Shown here: one piece after another, positions 1 through 11,016 of the stretch | How the letters are laid out: every line of letters starts with the position of its first letter | Position numbering within the stretch: position 1 is the first letter of the stretch | From: Centrapalus pauciflorus | Taxonomy: Eukaryota > Streptophyta > Magnoliopsida > Asterales > Asteraceae | NCBI GenBank assembly: GCA_020465985.1 | Contig: JAANYP010006957.1 | Coordinates: 372,001 to 436,000, forward strand | Direction: 5' to 3' | Length of the DNA stretch: 64,000 nt | Notes under the pieces: model-generated | What the model was told of the DNA's origin: nothing | The model's input: only the letters and a program-made list of their open reading frames with translations | Databases searched by the model: none | Program-made: the position numbers and the translations under genes

Positions 1-67
<67 letters not shown>
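1..67. repeat. (TA)n(GA)n microsatellite
   Basis: The window opens inside a TA dinucleotide run that passes into a GA run of about 30 bases. It directly abuts a MITE; a similar TA-to-GA transition occurs near 54778-54856. Confidence 0.95.
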
Positions 68-69
<2 letters not shown>

Positions 70-285
70 GGGGGGTTCAATGGAGAACCTCCATGCACCA
101 CCGCAAATGCATCACAATTGCCGCATGCATCATTATTTCCACGTGATGCATCAAAATTCCGCATGATGTATCTTTATTTCCGTGTGATGCATCAAATTTC
201 ACGTGATGCATTACGATTTTCTATCGATGCATTGTAGTTCTTCAAGGTTTTTCGATGCACAGAGGTTCTCCATTGAACTCACCCA
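68..285. mobile_element. MITE with 16-bp terminal inverted repeats
   Basis: GTTCAATGGAGAACCT at 75-90 is the exact reverse complement of the sequence at 263-278. The interior is about seven imperfect copies of a roughly 21-bp unit built around GATGCATCAAAATT and CACGTGAT. It has no coding capacity. The exact outer ends are blurred by the flanking microsatellite. The superfamily is not determined. Confidence 0.75.
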
Positions 286-2246
286 TGTATATATAAAAGA
301 AAGTACAAACTATAATAAGTGATAATATTACAAATCTATAACTAGTACTAAAATAGTAAATAAATTGACATTTGTCATAATCTACATGATACCAAATGAC
401 ATCTAGTAATGACATGTGTTAATTAGTATTTCAAGATTAATTAAAGAAATAATCAAATTCTTTTTAAGATAAGATTAAAAATCACAACAATATTTAAAAG
501 TTTTTTTTTAATTAATGATTATAATAATAACAATATTACTAATAATAAACTTAAAAGCTATCAATCATTATCTTTTTCGTTTAAATGATTATACATTAAT
601 TCATTACAATAAGATATATTAAGTATCATTCGTATTAAAATATTAATTTTTAATTTTAAGTTTATATAGGTTTAAGAAAACAAAGTGATTAAAGTTATCC
701 GTATAAACACACATGTTGATAAACTAGTAGATTGTAAAAAGATTATTTATTTCCTCGTATGCTTCCTTACAAATTTACATAACAGATAAATCTTGATTAC
801 AAAATCAGAATTTTTGTTGTTTATTCAATCGAAAAAATTAAAAACTCGGAATGGTTTACGATTATTTTACTTAAATCAAAAAAATTGAAAATAGAAACAC
901 ATCGTTGCTTTTCTACGAACGTCTAAATTGAGAATCAAAATATTTCGTTGTTTAAATTAAAAAATAAAAAACATACACGATTATAAAAATCGTATAATAT
1001 GTAATCGTATATAAATACTCGTACAATAAAGAAAAATAAAAATCACAATGAATAGTTTTAGTCAGAAGGACCATTTGTGTGAAAAATTTATGTTTTTTGT
1101 ACCCCAGTGTAATAAAAAAAGATTGAAGGCCCAAAACCACTATAACTCTCAAACACAAGGACCATTTGTGTAATTTACTCGAAAGAGAATAATATGAGTA
1201 TGAGTATCAACGTATTTGAATCGTATGAGAAATTAATAGACTCGTAGAAAATGTGAGAAGTGAATTTATTTAATTATATATGTTAATTGAATTATAAAAT
1301 TTAAATCAATATTTGTGCATCAATTTATTTAATTACAAAAATTTTGTTGCAATAGCCAAAGCCTGTGAACATAAGTAGCATCCCCTTTAAGTTAAAGATT
1401 GATCGAAATCAAAAGTAGAAAAATAACGAATTTTATGTTTTTTAAAATCAAGGAGTGGGTGTGTTTCATCATGTTATGGGTCACACAATTTTAAACATGT
1501 TATGTTACCGTTTATAAACGTGTATTGGTTAGCTCGCCTCGGTTAAACTCAGTTTGACTCAATAACCAAGGAGATCTCTAATTATATTAATTTCATTAAT
1601 AGTGTTAATGTAAGAAATGATTTGTATTTGATAACCATACTCGTTTTTAGCTATTTTTTGGTGCTTGTCTTGAACATTTATGACTACGTTTGAAAGAGTC
1701 GAGTCAAATTTAACGTTATATAACTACTCGATAAGTATGAGTTACTCGATAAAAACTCGACTTCATATGCACATATTTAGGATTTTTTTTTAAAATGATA
1801 AAAACTTAAGCAAACCATTAAAAACTCAAGATCGAGCTGCTAAATAAATGTTTGACTTGTTTGTTGACTTGGTAAAAAATGCTATATTTAGAACACACCC
1901 AAAGAATTAAAACATTTCATCATATAATAAAATTGATTGTAAACACACACCACTCAAGCTTTTCTACTTATCTATACCAAACGCATATCAACTCCTAATG
2001 ATTTTTTATTTATTTTTTTGTTTTGTTAATAATTCTATAATTATTTTTAATATATATATTTAAAAAAGTTTTATTCACTTATCTATTTTTATTAAAAACT
2101 CCAAATATAAAATGGCATGGTCCAACTACCTTATTTATTTATTCTCTTTATCATTTTCATATTCTTATCTAATTCAAACTATCGTAGTGGTCATCATTCT
2201 ATCTAAACACCCTACAAACCATTTTTGTATTAGAAAAACAAATGAA

Positions 2247-2467
2247 TGTGAGAAGGGACCGCTTGTCCCACGTCTGAATCATGACACCGAAGTGATAGTT
2301 GGAGCTCTTCAATGCGTCTTAAAAGTCGTTGTCTTACCCGCTGAGAAGCTCTTTGAGAGCTCTCCGCAACGACCTGAATACTGGCTGAGAGGGAGTCCTG
2401 CATTTGCCATGTCACAGCTGACATCTATCCTGCTGAATATTTGTTTTGACATGTTTCATGAAGGTTG
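2247..2467. other. GC-richer island, unidentified fragment
   Basis: About 220 bases stand out in base composition from the AT-rich surroundings. Both strands have a short open frame: 2230-2424 on the minus strand encodes a basic, Arg/Gln/Ser-rich 64-residue peptide, and the plus-strand frame runs 2112-2468. I recognise neither. It ends close to a TA microsatellite. It could be a remnant of a gene or transposon. Confidence 0.3.
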
Positions 2468-2489
2468 AAGACATATTTATATAGTATAC

Positions 2490-2491
<2 letters not shown>

Positions 2492-2573
<82 letters not shown>
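2492..2573. repeat. (TA)n microsatellite
   Basis: About 40 uninterrupted TA units. Reading frames through it give meaningless Tyr-Ile repeats. Confidence 0.97.
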
Positions 2574-2575
<2 letters not shown>

Positions 2576-3986
2576 GTTTATAAAACATTAATATCTAAAT
2601 TAGTGAATCTGTTATCAAATTATGTAATTACATTTGGATTTGCTATTAGTTTATACAATAACATATATTTTGACATATATTTTATGTAACCATCAAGAAT
2701 TTTTTTTTGATAAATATGATCCTATTTTGAAGTTATTATTAATTTATGTAACAGTTTATCTAAAAGTTGGTTTTACAATAAATTGTATTAATTTTCTATC
2801 AATTTAACAATTTTCGTTGCATACCCTAAAAAAGTTCACTTTTTAATTGCCTATCACTAAGAATGTATCATCTCCTTCAACACGATTTGATCGTCTCCAT
2901 CTGAACTTTTAACAAAAATAAATAAAGGAAATGTTATCTAAGAATCTATTCATGTCCTTCAATATCTCACCCATGGTTGGTAAGAATAAAAATTAGAAAT
3001 CATCAATAAGATGGAGAACAATAGGTGTGAATAAAAAAAATATATCAAAATCATTAAAACAAGTGAAACATAATAAAATAGTTTATTATATGGTTCAATT
3101 CTCGTACAATGATATTTACGAAATTGATTCGCTGTCTAGTTTGGTTTTGAACCGGTGCACACTCTTAATGAAAGAGATTATACCATTTTAATTTTACATT
3201 TTTTTAGAAATTTTTGATTTTGATCGGAACATTTTTTTAATTAACTATTTAAAAATTTTGAATTAATTGATTAATTACTTACTTAAATCAATTATGACAC
3301 GAATCTCTATACTTATATTTAATTTTAAAAGCTTGTGAAAAATTATAAATCATAAATAAAGAATTATAATGAAATTAAAAAAATGATCACCGAAAATAAT
3401 AATAATAATATAATTGAATTAAGTTAATTAAATAATACAAAACAATTAAATAATTCACAAACGCTATTTGTATATTCTACAAATGATACATGTGACATAT
3501 TTAATGGTAAAAGTTAATGATGGTTAAAAGTAATGATCAAAATGATACAACTTTATTATTTTAAGACCATTTTTTTTAATTTAAAAATTTTTAGGAACCA
3601 AAATCTACACGTACATAACTACATACCATTTATAATTAGACCCCAAAGGTAATTTTACTCTAAAACTTTTTATGAGGTTACACACATATTAAATTGTCAA
3701 TTAGTCACGTGTAAAATTATTCTTATATTGAGAATAGTGCTACTTTAATAACAATAGATTCCCCAAAAGAAAAAAAAAAAAAGTTTCCTGGGAAAACTCA
3801 ACACAAATTTATTTTGATTTTCTTTAGCCTTACTCTACGGTACTTTAAAGATTTGATATTCTTTTCGTCTATAGAAAATGTTAGTTTATATTCTGTTTGC
3901 AAAAAGCCAAAAATGGGTATTTTGACTTTTTGTGCCGACGTTTTATTCAGAGGACTATACGTAAAAAATAACAATAATTTTATATT

Positions 3987-4292
3987 GGGTTTATTATTAA
4001 AAAAACCAACATGTTTTCACGTTTTTTACGTTTTCGTCCCTCCATGTTATTTTTTTCCATAAAAAACCTCAAGTTATACTTTTCTTATTGGTTTAGTGAA
4101 ATTTGGACATTAGAACCCGGTTTTTCAAGTTTTTAAAACCCGGTTCACAAATTATAACCGGGGTCTAATGTCCAAAATTTCACTAAACCAATATGAAAAG
4201 AATAACTTGAGGTTTTTTATGGAAAAAAATAACATGGAGGGACGAAAACGCAAAAAACGTGAAAACATGTTGGTTTTTTTTATAATAAACCC
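3987..4292. mobile_element. Foldback Mutator-like MITE with 9-bp TSD
   Basis: This 306-bp element is almost entirely palindromic. The left arm begins GGGTTTATTATTAAAAAAAC and the right arm ends with its near reverse complement. The arms are about 140 bp and meet near 4140, around AACCCGG/CCGGGGT. It is flanked by an exact 9-bp direct repeat, TTTTATATT (3978-3986 and 4293-4301), as expected for Mutator-superfamily insertions. It is non-coding. Related copies lie at 9476-9761, 9810-10148, 51430-51612 and 51697-51986. Confidence 0.85.
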
Positions 4293-4301
4293 TTTTATAT
4301 T

Positions 4302-5293
4302 TATTATGACTAACAGTAACATATTTAAAAATTATTAATAATACCAATAACTTTTTTTGTTATCAATAATAGTAATTGTTGACCTGATGATCTGTTTATC
4401 AGGCCACCATTGCTGTAATTGATAATAATAATAAGTTATTGCTATTATTGATAATTTAAAAAATTATTTTGTTTTTTTATTTGAACTATGTTTTGTTGTT
4501 TTGTTTGGTGAACAACCCACACATTATTCATTTATATAAAGAATTGAATTCTATAAATTTTAGATGTGTAAATTTTTTCGAGACTTTTTGGACGATTATT
4601 TGATCACGTGACTTCGTCTACATATCCGAAATCTTTTATTCTCTTAGTCATAACCTTATCCGAGATCTTTTATCCGCAACATATCGTATCTATTTCATCT
4701 TATCTCTTTCAACAGCAAACAAAATTAAGTAATTAATACAAATCATACATTTACGAGAATTAAAAAATTGATTACGATAATGACGTTATATATCATATTA
4801 ATAATTATAAGAAGTAAAAAAATAATTGATAAAAAAGTTTATAGATTTGACAAAATTTAAAAAGATGATCAAAGATTTTAGGATCTTTAAAACTAATCTA
4901 AGATCATTGATTAATAATACGACTAAAAAAATTAATATCCTTAACAACTTTGATATTTATGTATGCTTGTAATTATAAATAACTTACAACAAATTAGCCG
5001 ACAACAACGTAATGAATCAAATAATAGCAACAATAACAACACGTTTATACTTTTTTTTTTATCAAATATAAATGCCTAGTTTTGGTTAACTTTAAGATGA
5101 ATAATGTAACAATTTTTTAATACGTTTAAATTATAAGCTTTTATTTTAATTTGGTAATTACCTTTTTTTCTAGGTTATAATGAATCTTGAATAATTACCG
5201 GATACTATTTAAAGTGAGAATTGATATTTTTACAATTAAAAGTTTTGAAAGAACATATATTAATTAAATATTTAGAACTACTCAATTAAACTA
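4302..5293. other. AT-rich intergenic DNA, nothing recognised
   Basis: No credible coding frame, RNA gene or structured repeat is visible between the foldback MITE and the next MITE. Confidence 0.6.
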
Positions 5294-5296
5294 TAA

Positions 5297-5519
5297 GGTG
5301 CCGTTTGGATTGCATGATTTTAAAATGATGGATTTCAAAATGACAGGATTTTAAAATTATTAGGGGGGTGAGTGCATTGTGAAATGAGGAGAAGTGTGGA
5401 ATGTGAAATCCTAAATGAAGCCATCCTTTGCTTTTAGTTTTTATCCAAACATGACATAGAAGGATTTCTAAATCCAAATCCTAAATGAATTGTTAAAATC
5501 CTACAAACCAAACGCCACC
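5297..5519. mobile_element. PIF/Harbinger (Tourist-like) MITE
   Basis: This 223-bp element has ends GGTGCCGTTTGG and CCAAACGCCACC, which are inverted with one mismatch. TAA flanks both sides (5294-5296 and 5520-5522), the target duplication typical of PIF/Harbinger elements. The inside is built from AAATCC/GGATTT motifs. Related elements lie at 13668-13979, 36839-37155 and, with a degraded left end, 57165-58418. Confidence 0.85.
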
Positions 5520-5841
5520 TAAAAGTTTTACTAGTTAAAAACTTAAAATGTGATGAAAATGTCGTTGGATTTATTGTAATTAAATATTTTAGAATGATTC
5601 GTCTAAATAATTATAAGTTTTAAAAAATTATAAATATTAAATAGAGCAAATTTTTAAGGGTTTAAAACATTATCAATATATCTATCCTATATCCCCGCGT
5701 CCTTGCACGACTCGACTCGTTCTTCGAGCCCTGCTTCTCCCTCTCCCCGTTCTACCATACAAAAGTATAGCCAAGTGATAAGGTGTCGACGAACTTGGTT
5801 ACTATTCAATGAACAGTTAACTAAACTGGCAGATAACTCAA

Positions 5842-6790
5842 GCAGACAGGTAAACAACTTAATTATTTAATACTTTATGTGTAATATATAAAGTTTTTGT
5901 TTTTCTCTAATAATTTTTGATATATTATATTTTGTAGAGTTTTGAATATATCATTATGATCGCATGATGTTTATCTACATTTCAGTATAAAATATATTGT
6001 CGTTGGAACTATTTTCATTAAGCATGCAAGTAAACAACTGATTCATTTTATTACTTTATATTAATATATAATGTTTTTGTTTTTTTATAATAATTTTTGA
6101 TATATTATATTTTATAAAAAAAATGAATATATCATTGTGATCGCATTGTTTTTTATCTACATTTCGATATAAATTTTATTACGGTCGGAACTATTTTTAT
6201 TAAGCAGACAAGTATGCACCTAACCAGTTTTTTTATCTTATATATAATATATAACTGTTTTATTTCACTGTTATACCATTTGAGACTATATTATATAAAA
6301 GTTCAAATATACCATTATGGTCATATTATTTTATCTATATTCAAATACAAAATACTTTTTTCAAACGAAAACTTTGATGTTGTTCAATGAACAATGAATC
6401 TCGCAACAAGACAATTTAATCTGACAGATAAGCAACTAATTTACTTTATTACTTTATATATAGTAATAGATAATATTTTTATTTCTTAATAATAACTTTT
6501 AATTTACTATTTTAATAAAAAAAAATTCAAATATATCATTTTAATTGCATTATTTTTGTTTACATTTCGATATAAAATTTTTTATCTTATAAACAAATTT
6601 CATTAAGTAGACAAGTATGCACCTGACTATCTTTTTTGTTACACACACACACACATATATATTACACAACTGTTTTGTTTTTCTGTCATAATAATTGATA
6701 TTATATTTTATAAAAATTTGAATATCGTTATGGTCACATTATTTTCATCAATATTCCAGTAAAAAAATTTTTTCCTCCAAACTATTTTTA
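5842..6790. repeat. Tandem array of about five ~180-bp units
   Basis: A start motif like GCAGACAAGTAAACAACT recurs at about 5842, 6022, 6204, 6421 and 6607, a period of 180-186 bp except for one 217-bp unit. Each unit carries TAATATATAATGTTTTTGTT, GATATATTATATTTTATA, ATATATCATTATGATCGCAT and ATCTACATTTCGATATAAAA-type blocks. The longer unit contains TTCAATGAACA, also seen just before the array at about 5805. The units are diverged, so the array is old. It ends about 400 bp upstream of the P450 gene. Confidence 0.75.
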
Positions 6791-7158
6791 AAATGACAAA
6801 AACTTATTGTTTAGGTATGATTCCGCTACAACGTAAGGGTAAAACTACCTTGTACCTTGTGGTAGTTTCCCATCATAGGGCTTTCTATCTATAGATTAAG
6901 CCATTACCAAACCAAGGAGCGAATTCGTTCAGAAATCTGCTTCTATAGATAAACGAATAAAAATGAATTAAATTTAGAAACAATAAAGTATGAGAGATCT
7001 AAATAAAAGCTTTTATATAAGTTAAGTGGTGTAGTTAAAAATTTATAAAAGAAACGATAGGTTATTAGGTTTTAACTTCAATGAGGTCAAAGTCAAACAA
7101 CCCATACAAAATGAATAAAAAAACACCCATTATTGCAGATGTTATAAGTTTACTAATA

Positions 7159-7166
7159 TTATAAAT
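7159..7166 (+). promoter_or_regulatory. Probable TATA box of the P450 gene
   Basis: TTATAAAT lies about 50 bases upstream of the P450 start codon, implying a very short leader. A second candidate, TATAAA, is at 7044-7049. The choice between them is not settled by sequence alone. Confidence 0.4.
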
Positions 7167-7214
7167 TTCTGCAAATCGCACATTCTCATTTCTCCTCCGT
7201 GGTCGTCGATCAGC

Positions 7215-8771
7215 ATGGGAGCCTCATGGTTCCTCGTTATCGTTTCCCTCTGCGTCGCCGCCCTGATCAAATCCTTCCTGTCCCTATTACGCCGGAAATA
7301 CTCCAAAAACCTACCACCGGGGCCGTCCTTCCTCTCCTCCAACTTCATACTTCTAACCAGTTCCCGCCAACAGCGCGAAACCATCCTCAGAAACTTCAAG
7401 TCCAAGTATGGACCAATCATCAATCTTTCCATCGGTTTTCGTCCTTCCATCTTCGTCTCCAGCCATTCTCTTGCTCACCAAATCCTCATCCAGAAAGGCG
7501 CCGTCTTCTCCGACCGCCCTAGAACCTCGGCCGTGTTCAACATCTCCACAGCAGCCTACGGCCCAACTTGGAGGCTCCTGCGTCGCAATCTTGCCTCCGA
7601 AGTCCTCCACTCCTCTCGCCTCAAGTCCTATTCATGGGCTCGGAATTGGGTCCTTCATATCCTGATTCGTCGTCTCCAAGAGCAGAAGGAGACTGCCGGA
7701 ATCAAGATTGTTGATCATTTCCAGTTCGCTATGTTCTGTCTATTGGTGTCGATGTGTTTTGGAGAGAAGTTTGACGATGATCGTATCAACAAAATCGCTA
7801 CCGCACAACGGCGTTTCTTATTGTTAGTCGGCTCCGGACGTTTTAACATACTTGGTATTTTTCCAAGGTTAGGGAAGATCTTATTTAGAAACAGATGGAA
7901 AGAGTTGCTGCAAGTGCGCAAAGATCAACAAGATTTATTTATTCCTCTCATTAAATCTCGAATCGAATCGACTGAACAAAAAACAGATCAAACAGTGGCA
8001 TATGTTGACACCCTGACGAACATACAGCTTCCCAAAGAAGAAGCTGACAATGAAAATGGTGGAAAACTGACATTGAAGGAGATGGTGAGCCTGTGTAGCG
8101 AGTTCCTTAACGCCGGCACCGACACCACCTCAACTGCCCTACAATGGATCATGGCTAATCTCATCAAACACCCTCAAATTCAAAAGAAGCTATACGATGA
8201 AATCGTTGCAGTCGTCGGACCACCACCACCACCAGGGATCGTAAAGCCAGAATCGTTTATAAAGGAAGAAGACTTACAGAAAATGACATATCTGAAAGCG
8301 GTGGTTTTGGAAGGGCTGAGGAGACACCCACCGGGGCATTTCGTGTTGCCCCATAGGGTCTCAAAGGATGCAGAGGTGCAAGGTTACACGATTCCACAGG
8401 GCACCACCATTAATTTCATGGTGGCTCAGATGGGTTTGGATCCAAATGTGTGGGATGATCCAATGGAGTTCAAGCCAGAGAGGTTCTTGATGGATCATAC
8501 TACAAATGGAAATGGAAATGGTGTGTTCGATATAAGCGGAAACAAAGGAATCAAGATGATGCCATTTGGTGCTGGAAGGAGGATATGTCCTGGCTCTGAT
8601 TTGGCCTTGCTTCACTTAGAATATTTTGTTGCCAATTTAATTTGGTTTTTCCATTGGACAACTCCTGAAGGTTATTGTGTTGATCTCTCTGAAAAAGTCG
8701 AGTTCACCGTAGTCATGAAGGAACCTCTGCAAGCAAAGATTTTTTCGAGGGCTGAAAAAACAACTGCTTAA
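7215..8771 (+). CDS. Cytochrome P450, CYP89A-like
   Basis: An intronless 518-residue microsomal P450, a haem monooxygenase of the plant A-type clan (CYP71 clan). Seen in the sequence: an N-terminal membrane anchor (about residues 3-25), a proline hinge PPGP (34-37), the I-helix oxygen-binding motif AGTDTT (300-305), ExxR in the K helix (E366-R369), PERF (421-424) and the haem-ligand loop PFGAGRRICPG with Cys458. The overall wording and the lack of introns fit the CYP89 family. In Arabidopsis, CYP89A9 oxidises chlorophyll catabolites during senescence, but most family members have no known substrate, so the substrate here is open. The start is the first ATG and gives the full anchor. All catalytic motifs are intact. 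The gene stands alone, with no neighbouring P450 copies in the window. The subfamily is an inference from recognition, not from alignment. Confidence 0.93.
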   Translation: MGASWFLVIVSLCVAALIKSFLSLLRRKYSKNLPPGPSFLSSNFILLTSSRQQRETILRNFKSKYGPIINLSIGFRPSIFVSSHSLAHQILIQKGAVFSDRPRTSAVFNISTAAYGPTWRLLRRNLASEVLHSSRLKSYSWARNWVLHILIRRLQEQKETAGIKIVDHFQFAMFCLLVSMCFGEKFDDDRINKIATAQRRFLLLVGSGRFNILGIFPRLGKILFRNRWKELLQVRKDQQDLFIPLIKSRIESTEQKTDQTVAYVDTLTNIQLPKEEADNENGGKLTLKEMVSLCSEFLNAGTDTTSTALQWIMANLIKHPQIQKKLYDEIVAVVGPPPPPGIVKPESFIKEEDLQKMTYLKAVVLEGLRRHPPGHFVLPHRVSKDAEVQGYTIPQGTTINFMVAQMGLDPNVWDDPMEFKPERFLMDHTTNGNGNGVFDISGNKGIKMMPFGAGRRICPGSDLALLHLEYFVANLIWFFHWTTPEGYCVDLSEKVEFTVVMKEPLQAKIFSRAEKTTA

Positions 8772-9475
8772 CACGCATACGTATGACCCTATGAGTACGT
8801 TACGTCGTAGTCATTCCATCGTTGCAAGTTTATATAATCTTTTGTACGGAGTCATTCCATCGTTGCAAATTGTTATTGCTATATGAGTTATAATGTGTTA
8901 GGAATTTGTATGCATTTTCAAACAAAAACTTAAACATAAAACGGGATCTTAAAGTAATCATAATATAGGTAAAAAATAGAAAGTTTAATAGAGATTTAGA
9001 TTGAATGTGATGTAAAAAATAATTGAACAGGAAACACTCGGTGTTCACTAATAATAACACGATGGAACAGCACTAGGAGTAGGAGGTGACACACACAGAA
9101 CTCACTTTGTGTGGGTGTGTGGCCGTGGGTCCCCAACAACCAATAATGGAGTGCCGATGTGATAATTAAATGTGAAATTAGAAGATGCATTTATATATTA
9201 TTTTCTGTTGTTTAACTAATTATCAGTGGATATTTATAAATAAATGTTTATTAAAATTCTATACAAACGAAATTACATAAAAATATATATTTAGTTCTAA
9301 AAAAATACGAAAAAAATATTATTTTTTGCTATTAGAGATAATTAAAATTTTTCAATTTTTAAATATGTATGAATAGTATTCATTTTTTTTTAAAACTTTT
9401 CGTTTCTATATTTATATGTATAAATAAAAATTTAATTTTACATAGAACACAATTAAAATTTTATAATTAAAAAAA
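8772..9475. other. Intergenic, 3' side of the P450 gene
   Basis: This contains the P450 3' untranslated region. A GGAGTCATTCCATCGTTGCAA-like phrase occurs twice (about 8810 and 8850). AT-rich sequence follows. No gene is seen. Confidence 0.6.
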
Positions 9476-9761
9476 GGCCTTATTATTAAAAAAAAACCAA
9501 CAAGTTTTTACGTTTTTTGCATTTTCGTCTCCCAATGTTATTTTTTTCAAGAAAAATTCATTTTTTTTGTTTTCTAAAATTTGACTAATAGAGTCCGGTT
9601 ATAATTAGTAAAACGGATTCTTAAAAACTGAAAAACCGGATTCTAATATCCAAATTTCACTAAACAAAAAAAAGTTAACTTGATAACTTTTATAGAAAAA
9701 TAACATGGAGGGACAAAAAGACAAAAAACGTGAAAACATGTTTTTTCATAATTTATAAAAC
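9476..9761. mobile_element. Foldback MITE, degraded copy
   Basis: A diverged copy of the 3987-4292 family: left arm with ACCAACAAG...CGTTTTTTGCATTTTCG, centre with an ACCGGATT-type motif, right arm with ACATGGAGGGACAAAAAG...AAAAACGTGAAAACATG. The ends are approximate and no clear target duplication remains. Confidence 0.65.
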
Positions 9762-9809
9762 ATTTCATTACATATATTGCATTATTTTATTTTTTAAATA
9801 TATAAAATA

Positions 9810-10148
9810 GGGTTTATCATGAAAAAACAAACATGTTTTTCGTTTTTTACGTTTTCATCCCTCCCTTTTATTGTTTTCAATAAAAGTCCGCAAGTTAATT
9901 TTTTTCTTTTTGGTTTATTGAAATTTGGACATGATAACCCGGGTTTTCAGTTTTTGAAAAGGGTTTATTATGAAAAAAACATTCGTGTTTTTTTACGTTT
10001 TCGTCCCTCCATGTTTACTAATTATAACCGATTTCTAATATCTAAACTTCATTAAACCAAAAATAAAAAATTAACTTGAGAATTTTTGTTTAAAGAAATA
10101 ACATTGAATGACGAAAACGCAAAAAACATGTTTTTTTATAATAAACTC
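9810..10148. mobile_element. Foldback Mutator-like MITE, rearranged copy
   Basis: The left end is GGGTTTATCATGAAAAAACA and the right end is its imperfect reverse complement. The flanking 9-mers TATAAAATA (9801-9809) and TATAAATTA (10149-10157) match at 8 of 9 positions. Internally, at about 9959, the family's left terminus (GGGTTTATTATGAAAAAAAC) occurs a second time, so this copy is a nested or template-switched chimera. The frame running through it is not a gene. Confidence 0.7.
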
Positions 10149-10157
10149 TATAAATTA

Positions 10158-11016
10158 ATGAATAGTTAGCTAAAATTAGGAGTTAAATCTGAGATTTATT
10201 TAAATCTTTTAAAAAGATTATTTTATTTATAGTAGTTAAATTCTGTTGAACTTAATTACATTTATACTTAAATTTTAAATATAAATTAAATAATTAATGA
10301 GATTATATACGAAAAATTGGGCGGGAAAATAAATTTCGGTTAAGTGAAGAAGAAACATGTGACACTAAACATTTTCTTTTATTAAACATATTCATTATAT
10401 TCATTATTATTATTTAAATTCTTGCCAGTTATATTAAACCATAAATTATTTGTATAAGTAAAATCATAATTATGTAAGTAATTACAAAAATATTTATAAA
10501 TTTAAAAACGTATGAATCAATATAAAAAAGTAATAAACTGTTGATTTATTTAATCTAAAATTTATAATTTATATATACAAAAATGATCTATAAATATGTA
10601 TAATAATGAATCACGATAATTCTGAAGATATATTTAGTTTCTCGTGTTATCACGTACATGTATGTGCTTTATAACGTAGTTTCTTAAGATCATGGGCGGA
10701 CCCAAATGGATTTCGGTGGTGGGCCTGGTGGCCTGTGTCACCATCCTAGTTTGCAGCCCTAAACCAGACCACCTATGATAACTATCAATATTTAATGCAA
10801 CCGGTAAGAAATAATAATTATATAATTAACATATAATTAATTAACTAATTAACAACTTCTTCAATACAGTAACAAGTATAAAAACGGAAAGTAAATTTCA
10901 TTATCAATTTATTCAGATTTTTACTTAATTATTATTATATATTAAATATATATCATCTCCATAGTTTCGGAGATGTTGCATGCATGCATGAGTCGATCTT
11001 AATTTTAGTCTTCGTA
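10158..11016. other. AT-rich intergenic DNA with a possible transposon remnant
   Basis: No gene is seen. A short GC-richer block near 10690-10770 (GGGCGGACCCAAATGG...) looks like a decayed transposon fragment, which I cannot assign. The 3' side of the glucanase gene begins at about 10980. Confidence 0.5.

Larger units (their letters stand above)
286..3977. other. AT-rich intergenic DNA, no gene seen
   Basis: No reading frame here resembles a protein family. The stretch holds a repeat terminus (GGACC...TTACTCG) ending at 1181 that recurs near 34522 and, inverted, near 54010. It also holds a GC-richer island at 2247-2467 and a long TA microsatellite. The rest is low-complexity A/T-rich sequence. 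Confidence 0.7.

Noticed and set aside
2465..2689. Tyr-Ile-repeat reading frame
   Set aside because: It is translation of the TA microsatellite; similar frames at 15968-16314 and 54646-55105 have the same cause.
3814..4062. 82-residue frame on the plus strand
   Set aside because: It runs from AT-rich DNA into the left arm of the foldback MITE and has no protein-like features.
5842..6790. CRISPR array
   Set aside because: The units are long, diverged tandem repeats without short conserved repeats and unique spacers, and the DNA is plant nuclear.
7142..7665. Frames overlapping the start of the P450 gene on both strands
   Set aside because: They are alternative-frame shadows of a P450 whose own frame carries all family motifs.
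9819..10055. 78-residue frame on the plus strand
   Set aside because: It lies wholly inside a foldback MITE and is a by-product of the inverted-repeat sequence.
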